Below are positions 21,816 to 33,311 of a DNA stretch of 64,000 nucleotides, piece after piece. Location of the stretch: positions 39,088,182-39,152,181 of the forward strand of contig CM075760.1 in assembly GCA_037974335.1 (NCBI GenBank), in the 5' to 3' direction. The notes beneath the pieces were generated by a model. That model saw only the letters and a list, made by a program, of their open reading frames with translations. It was not told where the DNA came from and ran no database searches. The stretch comes from Prionace glauca. Lineage: Eukaryota > Chordata > Chondrichthyes > Carcharhiniformes > Carcharhinidae. The stretch's first letter is position 1. Each line of letters begins with the position of its first letter. The position numbers were made by a program, and so were the translations under genes.

Positions 21816-22690
21816 TCAGCGAATTGTCAATATACTTTTCAACTGTTCTCTAAATTTTCTCTGTGTAATTGCATAAATAAAGGTGTTTGTGCAACAGCTC
21901 AACATTTGAAGCATGTTTCCACTTTCTTTAAAAATAAACTTAGGGTCACTAAATCCATTTATTTTATAGCTCTTCATAAATCGGTGACAAAAGAACTCCA
22001 CAACATACGTCATCCACAATAGAATGAAACTACCCGAGATAGCAAATAGTAAAATGATGGATTTCCTCCTGCTCTCCATCTCTTTGTCATTCTTATTCTC
22101 TCCACTGCCCTGGGTATGGAGTCTTTTCCGTGATCTGCTTGCAGCTAGAATGTGTCTGACAGTGAGCAAATTGAACAGAAGAATCAGAAAGAATGGGAGA
22201 CAGGGAGTTATAATACGGTCAAACCAATCAAATGCTGTCCATAACCATGAAGTATAGCGTATAATCTTCTGTTTGCAATACCAGGGGATATTGCCAATTA
22301 CATAAATAGGTTCATGCATAAAATACCAGGGGATGTTGATTAAAACACCCAAAGTGCAAACTGATCCAATAACCACCGCTGCTGTTTTCTGGGTGCAATA
22401 CTTTGTTTTAAGTTTCTGGCAACATATTGCTACAAATCGATCAAAAGTGAAAGCGACTGTTAACCATATAGAACTGTCTCTTGCTGAATATATTAGAACA
22501 ATGCTGAGACTGTAGACAGGAGTAATAGATAAGAAACTGCCTGGGAAATAAATTGCAGGAATACGGTTCATTATCACGGCAGTGATGATGACCAGGAGAT
22601 CAGTCACTGCCATGAAGACTAGGTATCGTGCGATACATCTGGAGAGACCACACTGTCCTCGGGAGATGACCACAATCGCCACCAAATTAA
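21816..22690 (-). CDS. GPR139-like: GPR139-like class A GPCR, gene 2, exon 2
   Basis: Second coding exon of a rhodopsin-like receptor of the GPR139 type. It begins after a TTTTGCAG acceptor (22695-22691 reads TGCAG), completes the split Val codon, and adds 290 residues to a TGA at 21818-21816; with exon 1 the protein is 314 residues. Visible: the TM2 Asp54 (AVTDLLVI), FDRFVAICC around Arg108, the ECL2 cysteine 162 (IPWYCKQ), TM5 with TPCLPFFLILL, a basic ICL3 and ESRRKSIILLF, LLW at the start of TM6, and NTFIY in TM7. Residue 83, the position of the TM3 cysteine that normally bonds to ECL2 (Cys83 in gene 3), is Tyr here (codon TAC, 22514-22512). The C-tail stops after LKSILTIR, about nine residues shorter than in gene 3. 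The frame is otherwise intact, and by eye the protein is clearly closest to gene 3. Confidence 0.9.
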
Positions 22691-22889
22691 CTGCAAAAGA
22701 GAAAAAACGTCATTCCTTGGCAACAGTTAGTAGCCATATATTATGAAGAGAAATTGGAAGATGTCACTGGATAACGACAATTAAAATGAAATGAACATAA
22801 AATGCGGAATCTGAAACAGTACAGAAAACTGTGGAAAAATAAACGCAATAGGTTTGATAGCCTCTGAAGGGTTAGAATGTGGATTTAAT

Positions 22890-23225
22890 ATTTCCAGTCC
22901 ACTTGACTCTTTCTCAGAATTAAAGAGAGGGTGAATGTGTTGGATATTAAACTGTAGATGAAAGCAATTGCAACACATTGTAGGAACATTGATAACAAAA
23001 GACAGATAGCCTGTGGCAGAGGGCTGGGGAATTTAAGGAGTTTTGTACTGAGACAACGAAAATATAGAAAATTGAACAAAAATAGAGGTTAAAGATACAG
23101 GAGAAAAGTGACAATTTAAATTTGTTAAGTCAATGTCGAGTCCTAAGGCATGTAATAAGCATAAATGGATGATGTGGTGCTGTTGTTTAGCTCGCACTAC
23201 TCTTCACTAAATCATTGCATCAGGC
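22890..23225 (-). repeat. Interspersed repeat, family E, in the gene 2 intron
   Basis: Contains AGACAGATAGCCTGTGG, GTCAATGTCGAGTCCTAA and GATGTGGTGCTGTTGTTTAG. The same wording recurs at 23745-24190 (GATGAGGTGCTGTTCTTCCA and TGTGTCGAGTCC). Class unknown; possibly derived from a retroelement coding region. Confidence 0.5.
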
Positions 23226-23364
23226 TAGATATGTGAGCGTGAGAAAAAAAACGCTAGTGAGATAAAATGTTTTGCAAATTAAGTTGCCATGGAAAATGTT
23301 TTGGGAGTAAGGCATCATGGAGAACTGGATCAAGGAGTTACAGAGATATCCGTCCTTTGGAACT

Positions 23365-23740
23365 AGAATAGGAGAACATAGAACATTACAGCACTGTACA
23401 GACTCTTCGGCCCTCAATGTTGTGCCGAGCAATGTCCAATCCCGAGACCAAGCTATCCCACTCCCTATAATTCTGGTGTGCTCTATGTGCCTATCCAATA
23501 ACCGCTTGACAGTTCCGAACGTGTCCGACTCCACTATCACTGCAGGCAGTCTATTCCACATCCCAACCACTCTCTGAGTGAAGAATCTTCCTCAGACATC
23601 CCTTCTATATCTCCCACCATAAACCTTATAGTTATACCCTCTAGTAACAGTTACTTCCACCCGAGGAAATAGTTTCTGCACGTCGACTCTATCAATCCTT
23701 CTCATCATCTTACAAACCTCTAATAATTCAGTGAGGGGCA
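23365..23740 (-). mobile_element. CR1-clade LINE 3' fragment, minus strand, in the gene 2 intron
   Basis: The tail at the low end is AACATAGAACATTACAGCAC. The body encodes on the minus strand the RT C-terminal block with MVGMWNRLPAVIVESDTFGT and, further in, a frame with LTELLEVCKMMRRIDRVDVQ. A frameshift separates the two blocks. Confidence 0.85.
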
Positions 23741-23744
23741 AAAG

Positions 23745-24190
23745 GAATGTCTGTGATTGGGAAAAGGGAAGATGAGGTGCTGTTCTTCCAGCTTGCACTG
23801 AGCTTCACTGGATCATACGCGCCCAGCCGATAACAGTTAAAGGCCAGAAGACAAGAGGACAACGACACCACCGTTGTTAGCAGTTGTGACCACAAGGGCA
23901 AATTTGAATCTAAGAGGACGAGTGCGGGGAGTCAAGAAGGCGATATTAGTGTGAGTGATGGGGGCAGGAAAATTGGACCAGCCAGTGCCGCGCCGACAGT
24001 TTTCAATGAAAGGATCAACAGCAGGTCGGAGGCCAGAGGGTGGGACACAAGTTGTGCGAGGAAAAATGACATTACTTGAAAAAATATCTGTCAAACCCGC
24101 TCTTGCAAAATAAATAGAGGATGGAAATGGGGATAAACAAAGAAATTTGAACATTGTGTCGAGTCCGAAATGAATTGAGGTGAGGAGAGA
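23745..24190 (-). repeat. Interspersed repeat, family E, in the gene 2 intron
   Basis: A second, longer copy of the wording at 22890-23225, flanking the LINE fragment. The LINE may have inserted between two family E copies or into one. Confidence 0.4.
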
Positions 24191-24344
24191 AGAGAATTAA
24201 CTCAGTAATTTTCTAAGTGTTTTGTACTTTACACCCATTCAAGGGCATATACACAATGTATTTTAAATGCATACGGCTTTTCTGGATCCATGACCCACTA
24301 GCTAGAATGTTAGCAAATCCTGCAGTCAGAATCAACATGAAATG

Positions 24345-24434
24345 CTTCCCTCCCCCCCCCACTCCCTCCTCGCCCCCCCGCACCCATCCTCCACCCTCCC
24401 CCCCCCCCAACCCCCGCCGCCACACACACACACG
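24345..24434 (+). repeat. C-rich / CA low-complexity run
   Basis: Runs of C interrupted by CACTCC and ACCC, ending in CACACACACACACA. The open frames here are composition artefacts. Confidence 0.9.
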
Positions 24435-24435
24435 C

Positions 24436-25041
24436 TAAAGTCTGTCGATTACCTTGAACCAATGAAAGCTGTTCATGATAACAATTCTGATAACAATTAA
24501 TTTCATTTCAGTTCTTCAATTAAAACCTCATTACTATGTACAGTTTAATTACATCTCGCAAAATCAACCTGGATTCAAGTTCATGTTTTAATTTTACATA
24601 AATCGATGACAATTCCTGTGAATAGTTATTCATTCGGTCAAAATTACAGAACGTTTTTATTTTAACTTTGTTTATATTATCAGTGTTCTGATATTCCATC
24701 TCTCTCTACCAGAATTAATCCCTTGAATATTTTTGCAACAGTGATTTTGATGACTATGTAGGTTGTTATCTTCCACAATTTAAAAGCCACGTCTAAAGAA
24801 AATAGTCACCAGAAAATAATCGTTCAAGCTTTTCTATCCACTGGCTTCTATGCAATCTATGTCTTCCAGCAAAAGATATGCTTTTAAAGATGAATGCTCA
24901 GATCTTAGTATGGCTTCCCAGACGCTTCTGAACACTGTTTCACAGGCTATTGTAGAACTTTAATCCTTCTACAATAAATGATTACTCTGCATATTGCTTA
25001 GTTATCAGTGAAGTAACAAAAACATATTGTCAACACTTTAC
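24436..25041. other. Gene 2 intron, no repeat recognised
   Basis: AT-rich intron sequence next to the exon 1 donor. Nothing assigned. Confidence 0.5.
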
Positions 25042-25111
25042 CTGGAACTGCGATGACTGCAAGTGCAGTGTAGAAAATAGCATATGCGGGACCTCTTGGT
25101 GGGTTATGCAT
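25042..25111 (-). CDS. GPR139-like: GPR139-like class A GPCR, gene 2, exon 1 (70 nt)
   Basis: A 70-nt first coding exon on the minus strand, too short for a length-filtered gene scan. The ATG at 25111 has A at -3 and an in-frame TGA six nt further upstream. It starts MHNPPRGPAYAIFYTAL and ends in AVP plus one base, followed by a GTAAAG donor (25041-25036). The G joins TT of exon 2 to make Val24. The residues form a short extracellular N-terminus and the first half of TM1. The intron is 2.35 kb (22691-25041). Exon 1 of gene 3 has the same length, phase and MHxPPRG start, which is strong support. Confidence 0.88.
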
Positions 25112-25178
25112 TTTATGTCAGGAGTCGAGACGTCCGTTTGAGAATCTGCTGCGTTCTGTGCAAAATTCAATGCACCCA

Positions 25179-25186
25179 TTTTTATA
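25179..25186 (-). promoter_or_regulatory. TATA-like box of gene 2
   Basis: TATAAAAA on the minus strand, starting 75 nt before the ATG of gene 2. Gene 3 has CATAAAAA starting 77 nt before its ATG. The shared position suggests a real core promoter with a 5'UTR of roughly 45 nt. Confidence 0.5.
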
Positions 25187-25464
25187 TGTATTGCCAGTCC
25201 GCCAGAGACACACTTAAATTAACTCATCATTTATATAAACTGCCCTAATTGAACAATTTCATTTGGTTACATCACCACTTTGATATTTACGGTCATTAAA
25301 CAAATTGATATAATTACATCATCATCTATGTTAGTTACATTTATGAACACACCGAGCTCGATACAAAGGCAATAAAATAATCTATTTCAACAATTATTGT
25401 CATTATTTTCTCGTTTTAGTGTCCATCCAAAGGAATGAATAAAATATGGTTTTCTGAACGTTAT

Positions 25465-25698
25465 GGCAAAGTTGTATGCCATGTGTGGAGTTTGCACGTT
25501 CTCCCCACGTCTATCAGGGTTTCCTCTGGGTGCTCCGGTTTCCTCTCATAGTCTGAAAGATGTGCTGGTTAGGTGCACTGGTCATGCGAAATTCTTTATC
25601 AACGTCCCAAACAGGCGCCTGAGTGTGGCGACTAAAGGATTTTAAGACAAACGTCATTGTTGTGCTCATGTAAGCCGACTTGTGAATAATAAATGAAC
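25465..25698 (+). mobile_element. tRNA-derived SINE, family A, plus strand, 5' truncated
   Basis: Lacks the tRNA head. It starts in the conserved core (GTGTGGAGTTTGCACGTTCT, then GGGTGCTCCGGTTTCCTCTC) and runs through GGCGCCTGAGTGTGGCGACT to a TGAATAATAAATGAA end. One of the better preserved family A cores here. Confidence 0.9.
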
Positions 25699-27380
25699 TT
25701 CAAACTTTAAGACTGCGATTGATCCAACCCAGCCCAGCGGACTTGTCTAACATAAAACAGTTTATGATTCTCAACATTTCCTCCTTCGATATATTGGCAT
25801 TCTCGAGAGTGTTCACACATCTCTCCCTGACCTCAACATCTATCATCTCCTTCTCAGTGTTGAATACACACACAAAGTACTTATGAAGGATCTCACCGAA
25901 TTTTTGTGGCACCGCACATAACTTTTCGCCACTGTACATGACATTTTTCATTCTGTTCCTGGGGCACCGGCATCGCTGGCTGGCCAGCAATTGTTGTGTC
26001 CGCCTAGTTACCCTTGACAGAGGGCAACTGAATGTCAATCACATTATCATGGCTCCTGAATCACATGCAGGCAAGACTAGGTAAAGAAGGCAGATTTCCT
26101 CCCCTAAAGGACATCAGTGATCCAATTGGGTTTTCTTGACAAACGACAATGTTTTCAAGATCATCGGTAATTTTTTTAATTCCAGATTTTTTGTTTATGA
26201 ATTCAAATTCCGCCATCTATTGTAGCGCGATCCAAGAATGTGGTCCCAGTACATTGGCTGAGTTTCTGGATTAATAGTTTAGCAATAATACTACCCAACT
26301 ATTATTGCTCCCCCGTGCAACTAATCTGTTCTTGCTATCCCTTTGCTTATCTTGCATGCATAAAAAAAGTTGGAATTCCTCTTGTTCCTATTTGCTAAAT
26401 ACATTTCATGGCCCCTTTTAGACCTTCTGATTCCACGTTTAAGTTCCTTTCAATTTTCACTTTACTCCTCAAGGATCAGTTTTTAAATGCCTAGATCTAC
26501 AGTTTATTTCGTTATCCCCTGTTAACAAATTTTACAACTTCCATTGTCATCCATGTTACGCGAATCCCTCCACTTCAATCCTTCATTTCGGTGGGCACAT
26601 TCGTCTTCTGTACGCCAATCAACCATCTTTTAAAAAGTGTTCCACATGCAGACGTGGATTTGCCCAGAAAGATCCGCTGTCACTCAACATTCCTCTGTTA
26701 ATGTCCAATTGTGGATGTAATTGGCCCTCGCCCAATCAAGCAATCTCACCAGAACGCCACTCTTGCCTAATTCATGACGACCCGAAGACTTATTCAATTA
26801 TGTTCGCTGAGCCCAAAATGCTCCCCCACTGAAACATCCATTGCCTAGCCCGTCCAATATTTTGGCCGCTCCCTGGTTAGACTATCAACATACTGTCTGA
26901 AAAAAAAACTCTTCCGGACAGTTTTAACATATTACTCTCCATCCATGCCCTTAACTGTAAATGAATCCCAGTCAACATCTGGGAAGTTGAAGTCATCCAC
27001 CACAACTACCCTGTGTTTTTTTTTCAAACGTTTCTAGTATCTGACTGCGCAACTGCTTTTCCTTCTCCTGTGGTTTGTTGCAATGTCTACATTGCACTCC
27101 CAACGTTGTGCTTTCACCCGTTCTGTTCCTGAGCTCCAACCATAACGTTTCACTGCAAGATCCAGCCAATGTGTCCACTCTCAACACTACTGTGATATGC
27201 TGCCTAATCAGCAATGCAACTTCCCCTCCACTTTTCTTTCCACTCCTGTCCCGTTCTAAAACAACCGTATCCTGGAATGATAAGCTGCTGTCCATCTCCC
27301 TCCTTTAACAATGTCGCCACAATTGCACTAACATCACAGTGATTGGTTCTGGTCTGGAACGGCTCGAAGTGTAATGGAGG
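25699..27380 (-). mobile_element. CR1-clade LINE (endonuclease and pre-RT), minus strand, split by a SINE
   Basis: From high to low coordinate: an endonuclease region (27295-26993 encodes VVLERDRSGKKSGGEVALLI and ETLWLELRNR, the usual GGGVAL and LWVEL motifs), the linker toward RT (about 26960-26340), then after the family B SINE the pre-RT segment (26038-25700: NISKEEMLRIINCFMLDKSA, equivalent to the KSPGPD region). RT itself is missing at the low end, where a family A SINE lies. Several frame breaks. Confidence 0.75.
25990..26320 (-). mobile_element. tRNA-derived SINE, family B, minus strand, nested in the LINE
   Basis: A nearly complete family B copy: AGAGGGCAACTGAATGTCAA, CCCCTAAAGGACATCAGTGA, ATTCAAATTCCGCCATC and the tRNA-like head ending near AATAGTTTAGCAATAATACT. 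LINE sequence resumes on both sides, so it inserted after the LINE. Confidence 0.85.
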
Positions 27381-27884
27381 CAGCTTCATTCGACTCATTC
27401 ATTGATTAGTTGAATAACATTTCACGAAGGAACAGAATGGAGCAAAAAATAATGCATGTCTGGAGAGTCACAGCAGACGTGATAGGCTGAATGGGAACCT
27501 TCTGCGTTGTAACAATTCTGTGAGCATGTCATTAAACAGCACAGAGTCGGAGCACAGAGACAATATTCAGTCAATCGATTATGTTCAGTTATTCAATTGC
27601 ACTATGGTTTACCTCTATTTTAACTGAAGTGTTCGCAAATGCATTATTAATCTTCCTTTGCTACTGTGTGGTAATCTATTATTTCAAACGTTTAGTTAAT
27701 TGAGTGATCTCATTTTGCTTGTGAAATTGTTGCTATTAGACAATTTTTTTTGTTCCCGTAGAATCATTTGCAATATGACACTGGCTTAGCCCAGCTCTGA
27801 GGTCAGAGTTACATTTTCCTCAAGATCTATAAACTAGTTTCTCTCTTTCTTTCATATCAAACTGTTTTATCATACATACGTAAT
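27381..27884. other. No gene recognised
   Basis: AT-rich spacer. Nothing assigned. Confidence 0.4.
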
Positions 27885-28365
27885 ACACATGAGCAAATGT
27901 ACGAATTTGGAACAGGACTAGGCCACTTGTCCCCTTGAGACGACTGCCCAATTCAATAAGGTCACGCTGAATCAAACTGTAACATCAACAACACATTCTT
28001 GTCTACCCCGATAACCAATCTACAATTTGGTAATCAGCAACTTATCTAGTTCTGCATTGAAAACATTCAAAGTATCTGCACTCCTGAGGAAAATAATTCA
28101 GAAACTCACGATACTCTCGGAGAAAACAACAAACCTTTTTCTCACATCTGCCTGAAATTTGTTGCCAATTCATTTAAATCAGTGACCACAAGTTCTAGGT
28201 TCTCTGATAAGAGGAAACATCCTCTGCACATTAAAGTTGTCAACGATTCACAGGATGCTAAAGGTTTCAATAATTCACCTCACTCTCCTGAACACTAATG
28301 GGCACAAAGATTACATATCCGACCCTTCCTCAAATGCAGCCCATTCTTTGTAGTTGTCGTCTACT
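27885..28365 (-). mobile_element. Decayed CR1-type LINE 3' region, minus strand
   Basis: Reverse-complement wording of the RT C-terminal region and tail (GGACTAGGCCACTTGTCCCC, ATTCAATAAGGTCACGCTGA, CACAAGTTCTAGGTTCTC, GAGGAAACATCCTCTGCAC). No long frame left. Confidence 0.7.
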
Positions 28366-29799
28366 AACCTTTTTTTTCTGAACTGTGATTAATGAATTGA
28401 TAGTTCCCTTAAGTAAGATGACGAATACTGAAAACCTTAGCAGCATTTGAACTTAAAATCTAATTCTGTTCTTTTGAGAAATGAACCATATGGGTGAAAC
28501 CTTATTCAGACAGTCGATGAGGATAGTCCGTGGCACTTGAGGTATGCTGACGTCTGCAATCGTGCTTTGCCTAAGCAAGGATTACGAACCAGGGAAGCCA
28601 ATACGTTTAATCCTAGGTTTGAATGGTGCATTTTTTCAAAGCCATTTCAATCGTTTGTCTAAGATGATGCGATAGATCAAGCCCGGGAGACGGATGCATT
28701 GTGTCAGCATGGATTATGATTGATCAAACCCCAAATGGGATGCAACGTATTGTTTTGTGAGCTTGGAATTTGTTTGTCCATCATGGGTGGTGACGGGGCA
28801 AAGATTGGATTTAATTTTCAATTGGCTTTTCTGACTAAAATTAAAGAGCCGAGGGGGGAATAAAGCAAGAAACAGCTTGGCGAAGTAAATCGGGAAATTG
28901 TAATTAGGAATACTACTTATCAATACCAGACAGTCCTTTAGGAGTGTATAGCTATTTTAAATTTCTGGTTCAGCATAGGGTGCTGTTTGGCACTCGGTCT
29001 CTGTTATGTCAGCTTCCCTGTCGTCAGGAGACTTCATAAAATTCATTTTCAAACTTGTTCCACCCTTGTCAAGAAAGGTTGCAACTTCTTACCCCCAGCC
29101 ACAAACCACAGAGGAATCAGTCATGTTATTGTCTTCTCCTTGACCTTAATGAGGCGAAGTTCATCCTGGTTGGCTTCGGGTGTGAGTTATCAATCTGTGA
29201 TATACTTCTCCAGGCAAATGTTCATTTACTGATATTGGTTCCCTTTAACCCTGATACGTCTTCTAAAGTATCAATTATCATATGCCTTTCCTTCTCATGA
29301 TTTTTTTTTTCTAATACTTTACTTATTTCTTTCTAAGACAAACTAATGTTTCATAATATATTCGTTGTCCATGTCATTTTCATAGGAAAATATACTTTCA
29401 GTCCCTCATGATTATTTGTTTGAGCTCTTCATCTCTCTTTTCGTGATCTGCATTAAATCATACCCCTATTATTGACTGTTTTATCCAGGCATTTGTCGTG
29501 TGCTAATTTCCTGCTTGTTGTTAATTGGAGCGATTTATTTTATGTTTGGAACAAAGGATAACGTGGTAAGGTTGTTATTAACCTTAAAACTAATGAAGAT
29601 GATGACAATTGAGCAGTAGTTCTGAAGAGTATGCAGACAAGACAGGTGCATAGCTATTTTTATTATTTACAATTTATGTCAAAAGGGTGAAATGTCTAAT
29701 TCTTTTTAGTTAAGCCAACATGTGATGTTGAGAGTATGGATTAATCTGTCCAGCTGCCTAAACGATGTATCTGTGCAAGTATTTCAAAAAACAAACAAA
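28366..29799. other. No gene recognised
   Basis: AT-rich interval between LINEs. A few frames of 60-80 codons occur on both strands, without motifs. I see no splice-linked receptor exon here. Confidence 0.45.
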
Positions 29800-31920
29800 C
29801 GAATAACAAAGAAAATTACAGCACAGGAAAAGAACCTTCGTCCATCCAAGCCTTCACTGACAGTGCTACCTCTCTGAACTAAAAAAAACCCTTTCCTTCT
29901 ATTCCCAACTTATTCATGGATTTGTCAAGTAGACACCTAAACATTAGTATCCTATTTGCTTCCACGACCTCATCCAGCAGCGAGTTCCAGGCACCAACCT
30001 CCCTCAGTGTAAAATACTTCCCTCGTTCATCTCCTTTAAAATTGAACCCTCGCACATTAAGTCTATGCTCCCTTATAATTGACTCTTCCACCCTGTTATA
30101 AAGCTTCTGACTATCCACTCAGTCCATGCTCCTCATAATGTTGTAGACTTCTATCAGGTCGCCCCTCAATCTCCGTCTTTCCCGTGAGAAAAAAAAACAA
30201 ATTTCTCAAAACTCTCCTCATCACTAATGCAGTCCATACCAGGCATCATTCTGGTAAATCTTTTCTGCATCCTCTCCAAAGTCTCTACATCCTTTTGGTA
30301 GCGTGAACACCAGAATAGAACACGATATTCCAAATGCGGCCTATCTAAACTTCTCTGAAGCAGAAACATGGCTTGCCAATTTTTAAACTCAATGTCCCAG
30401 CCGATGAGAACAAACAAACCTCAATTACCTTCTCCATCCGCTTTGCCACATCCAGTGAGCTGTGCAGCTGTACATCCAGATCCTTCTGCCTGTGAATACC
30501 CTTAAGAGAACAGCCATTCTCTGTATATTTCTGTTTCATGCTGTAAACCTCTTTGACTCTTTGACTCTATGATTTGTATCCTGTTGTACTCTTTTACGTT
30601 CCTCATCGCTATCCACAATTCCGTCAAACTTCATGTTGGCCACAAACTTAGTAATCAAATCAGTTACATTTACCTCCAAATCATTTCCATAAATATATTA
30701 CAAACAACAACTCCCAGCATTGATCCTTGAGGAATGTCAATAATGACATCTCTCCATTCAGAAACGCACCGTTCCACTACTGCCCTCTATCGTCTATGAC
30801 CGAGCCAGTACTCTATCAATCTTGCCAGCTCACCTCTGATCTAATGCGACTTCACTTTCTGTACCAGTCTGCCATAAGGGTCCTTGTCAAAGGCCTTTTT
30901 AAAGTCTCTGTAGACAATGTCCATTGTCCTACCCTCGTCAATCATCTTCGTCACTTCATCGAAAAACGAGATCAAGTTCGTGAGATACGACTTCCCATTC
31001 ACACAACTTCGTTACATCTCGCTAATGTGTCCACACGTTTCCAAGTGACAGTAAACTCTGTCTCGAATAAACCTCTCCAATAATTTCGCTAACACTGGCC
31101 TAAGATTCATCAGCTTGCATTTACCTTGATTATCCGTGTTATTATTCAAATGAACAAGCGAACAACATTTGTTATTCTCCAATTCTTTGAGGCATTCCCT
31201 GCACAGTAAGGATTCACACAATACCAGGTTAAAGTCCAACAGGTTTATTTGGTAGCACACGCTTTTGCACTGTCACTCCATCACCAGATGAGCGACACTC
31301 CGAAAGCTTCTGCTACCAAAGAAACCTGTTGAATTTTAACCTGGTATTGTGAGACTTCTTACTGTGCTTACCCGAGTCCAATGCTGGCATCTCCACACCA
31401 TGGCTACATTCCCCTCATCCGGTGAGGATGCAAATATACTTCTCCAGGCCCCAAAAATTACCTCTCTCGGTATTCTGGGGTATATTCTATCAGGCCTGGA
31501 GACTTTCGTACATTAATGATTTTCCAGACTCCCAATATCTCCTCCTTTTTGATCTCAACACGACCCAAACTATCTGCACACCCTTTCCCAGACTCATCGT
31601 CCACCAAGCCCTTCTCTTGGGTGAATACAGGTGTGAAGAAGTCACTTATTACTTCCCCATTTGTTCTGGCTACACGAATAGTTACTGATCCCTGAACTTC
31701 AGTGGGCCAACACTTTCAATGGCCATGTTCTTCCTCTTTATATATGTACCAAAGCGTTGCAATTTTCCTGAATCCTTGTTATATGAGCCCACAGAGGTGT
31801 CCTGCCTCAGTACAGCTGCTATATAGTCTTTAACCAATAATGTAACTCCTCTACCCCATTTCCATCTCCCTCTATACCGCCTGAAACACCTGTATCCTGC
31901 AACGTTAAGCTACCTGTCGT
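29800..31920 (-). mobile_element. CR1-clade LINE (RT, pre-RT, part of endonuclease), minus strand, split by another repeat
   Basis: Low end: 3' tail AAAGAAAATTACAGCACAGG and the RT C-terminus (30118-29879: EHRLNVRGFNFKGDERGKYF then GAWNSLLDEVVEA). Then the thumb (30417-30166: RPHLEYRVLFWCSRYQKDVE), the RT core region up to about 31200 (LLERFIRDRVYCHLE at about 31060), an interruption at 31205-31405, the pre-RT region (31410-31700) and endonuclease remnants to about 31920. Many frame breaks; related to but older than the 14264 family. Confidence 0.75.
31205..31405 (-). repeat. Unclassified interspersed repeat inserted in the LINE
   Basis: Starts CACACAATACCAGGTTAAAG and contains GGTTTATTTGGTAGCACACG, CACCAGATGAGCGACACTCC and, inverted, GAATTTTAACCTGGTATTGT. 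The ends AACCTGGTATTGTG and CACAATACCAGGTT are thus inverted repeats about 140 bp apart. LINE sequence resumes on both sides. The class is unknown; a Penelope-like 3' end or a small palindromic element are both possible. Confidence 0.55.
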
Positions 31921-32324
31921 ACTTAATTTAAAATGTACTTATCAAATGTGTTTTGTTGGGCGAACGGCATTGCCATGAGATGTGTTTGATGTAATTGCAT
32001 GTGTTTGGCATAACTTGATTAAAAATGTAATGAATCTTTACAAACCTTACAAAATTACTTAGAACCTAAGGAAAATGCATCTAAAAATCAGTGCATGAAA
32101 GTGATTGGTATGCGAAATACAAAACAACACATTTGAATATTGCATATTCCTCAGTGTAGATAATGTAAAAATTTGTAGAAACTAATTACGGATCTCTATT
32201 GTATACTGAAAGAAGCAAAGAGTTTCACATGCTGTGAAAGAAAGAACATTATAATTTTAAGCAGCAAAAGTTAAGCTGCACCGATTCAATGCTGAATGTT
32301 GTAACTTTTGTTTCTCGTTGTGCA
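31921..32324. other. No gene recognised
   Basis: AT-rich spacer. Nothing assigned. Confidence 0.4.
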
Positions 32325-32460
32325 ACATTCTTTGATTTCAGGGAACACAAACTCTGGCAAAGAGTCATGCAGACTCGAAACGTTAGCCTTGTTCTCTCTG
32401 CACAAATCCTGTCAGACTTGCTGAGATTTACCAGCAGTTTCAGTTTCTGTGTCAGGTTCC
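32325..32460 (+). repeat. Interspersed repeat, family C
   Basis: Reads CAAAGAGTCATGCAGACTCG, AAACGTTAGCCTTGTTCTCT and CAGACTTGCTGAGATTTACC. Same family as 59220-59400 and, reversed, 16045-16150. Confidence 0.6.
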
Positions 32461-32939
32461 ATATTCCGTAGTAAGTTGTTATCACATAATATGATTTGCT
32501 GATAAGCTACAATTATTTGAATAAAGCCCAAATCTAAACTACCAATGAATTGTGAATAATTGCACCTTATTATTAACCCATTAACCTGTCATGCGGTGCA
32601 CCACTAAAGTTTCACATTTCTAGGACCACTGATCACAAAAATAACAAAATCAATTTATTGCTTAAGCCTATATCAATTGTGGTCGGGTATTGTGTCAGGT
32701 CATCTTAAAACAAAGGGATAATTTTCGGCGTATGAGTATTTTTGAAATAGCCGGTGAAGCAGTCTTCGCTAATGTTACTCCAATCCCTGCATGTTTTTGT
32801 AGAGGGATTTTGCAGTTATCTGGGCTGTCTGTGGCACCGGTATCGCTGCTTTCTTTGCGTAGGTTTCATGCTATTGTAGCTTTCGGGCTTTATCCCTATG
32901 TTTATTTCTAGCCGTTCACAATTACTCGTTTAAGAGTGT

Positions 32940-33150
32940 AGCTGGGGAGAATACTTTGATATGGGGTTGGAATCAAATATATGCCACATCGGGGCAGGAT
33001 GGCAGGTTTCCTTCCCTAACCCTCATAACATTTTCCTTCACAATAATTTGATATCTACGTTTATTCATCCTATTGCGGTAGCGGAGAAAGGAAGTCAACT
33101 AAACCGCTTTATTAGGCCTCCTCCTGTTCCTATCTCCCATGTTTCTATGT
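32940..33150. repeat. SINE B body fragment followed by a LINE 3'-tail fragment
   Basis: GATGGCAGGTTTCCTTCCCTA (about 32999-33019) is the family B body, read on the minus strand as elsewhere. CCTCCTCCTGTTCCTATC followed by CATGTTTCTATGTTTG (33117-33153) is a CR1-type 3' end with an ATG-TTTCT octamer tail on the plus strand. Both are short. Confidence 0.45.
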
Positions 33151-33311
33151 TTGTTCAGTGACTGTTACTAACATTAACGATGATGCAACATGAGCTAAAT
33201 TATAGTGTTTGCACGTAGTAAAAATAGAGTCACACACATTTATGTTGAATGATTATAACTGACGCGAGTGATGACACTTCTAATTGTATCTCTGAGGTGT
33301 CTCGCAGCTGT

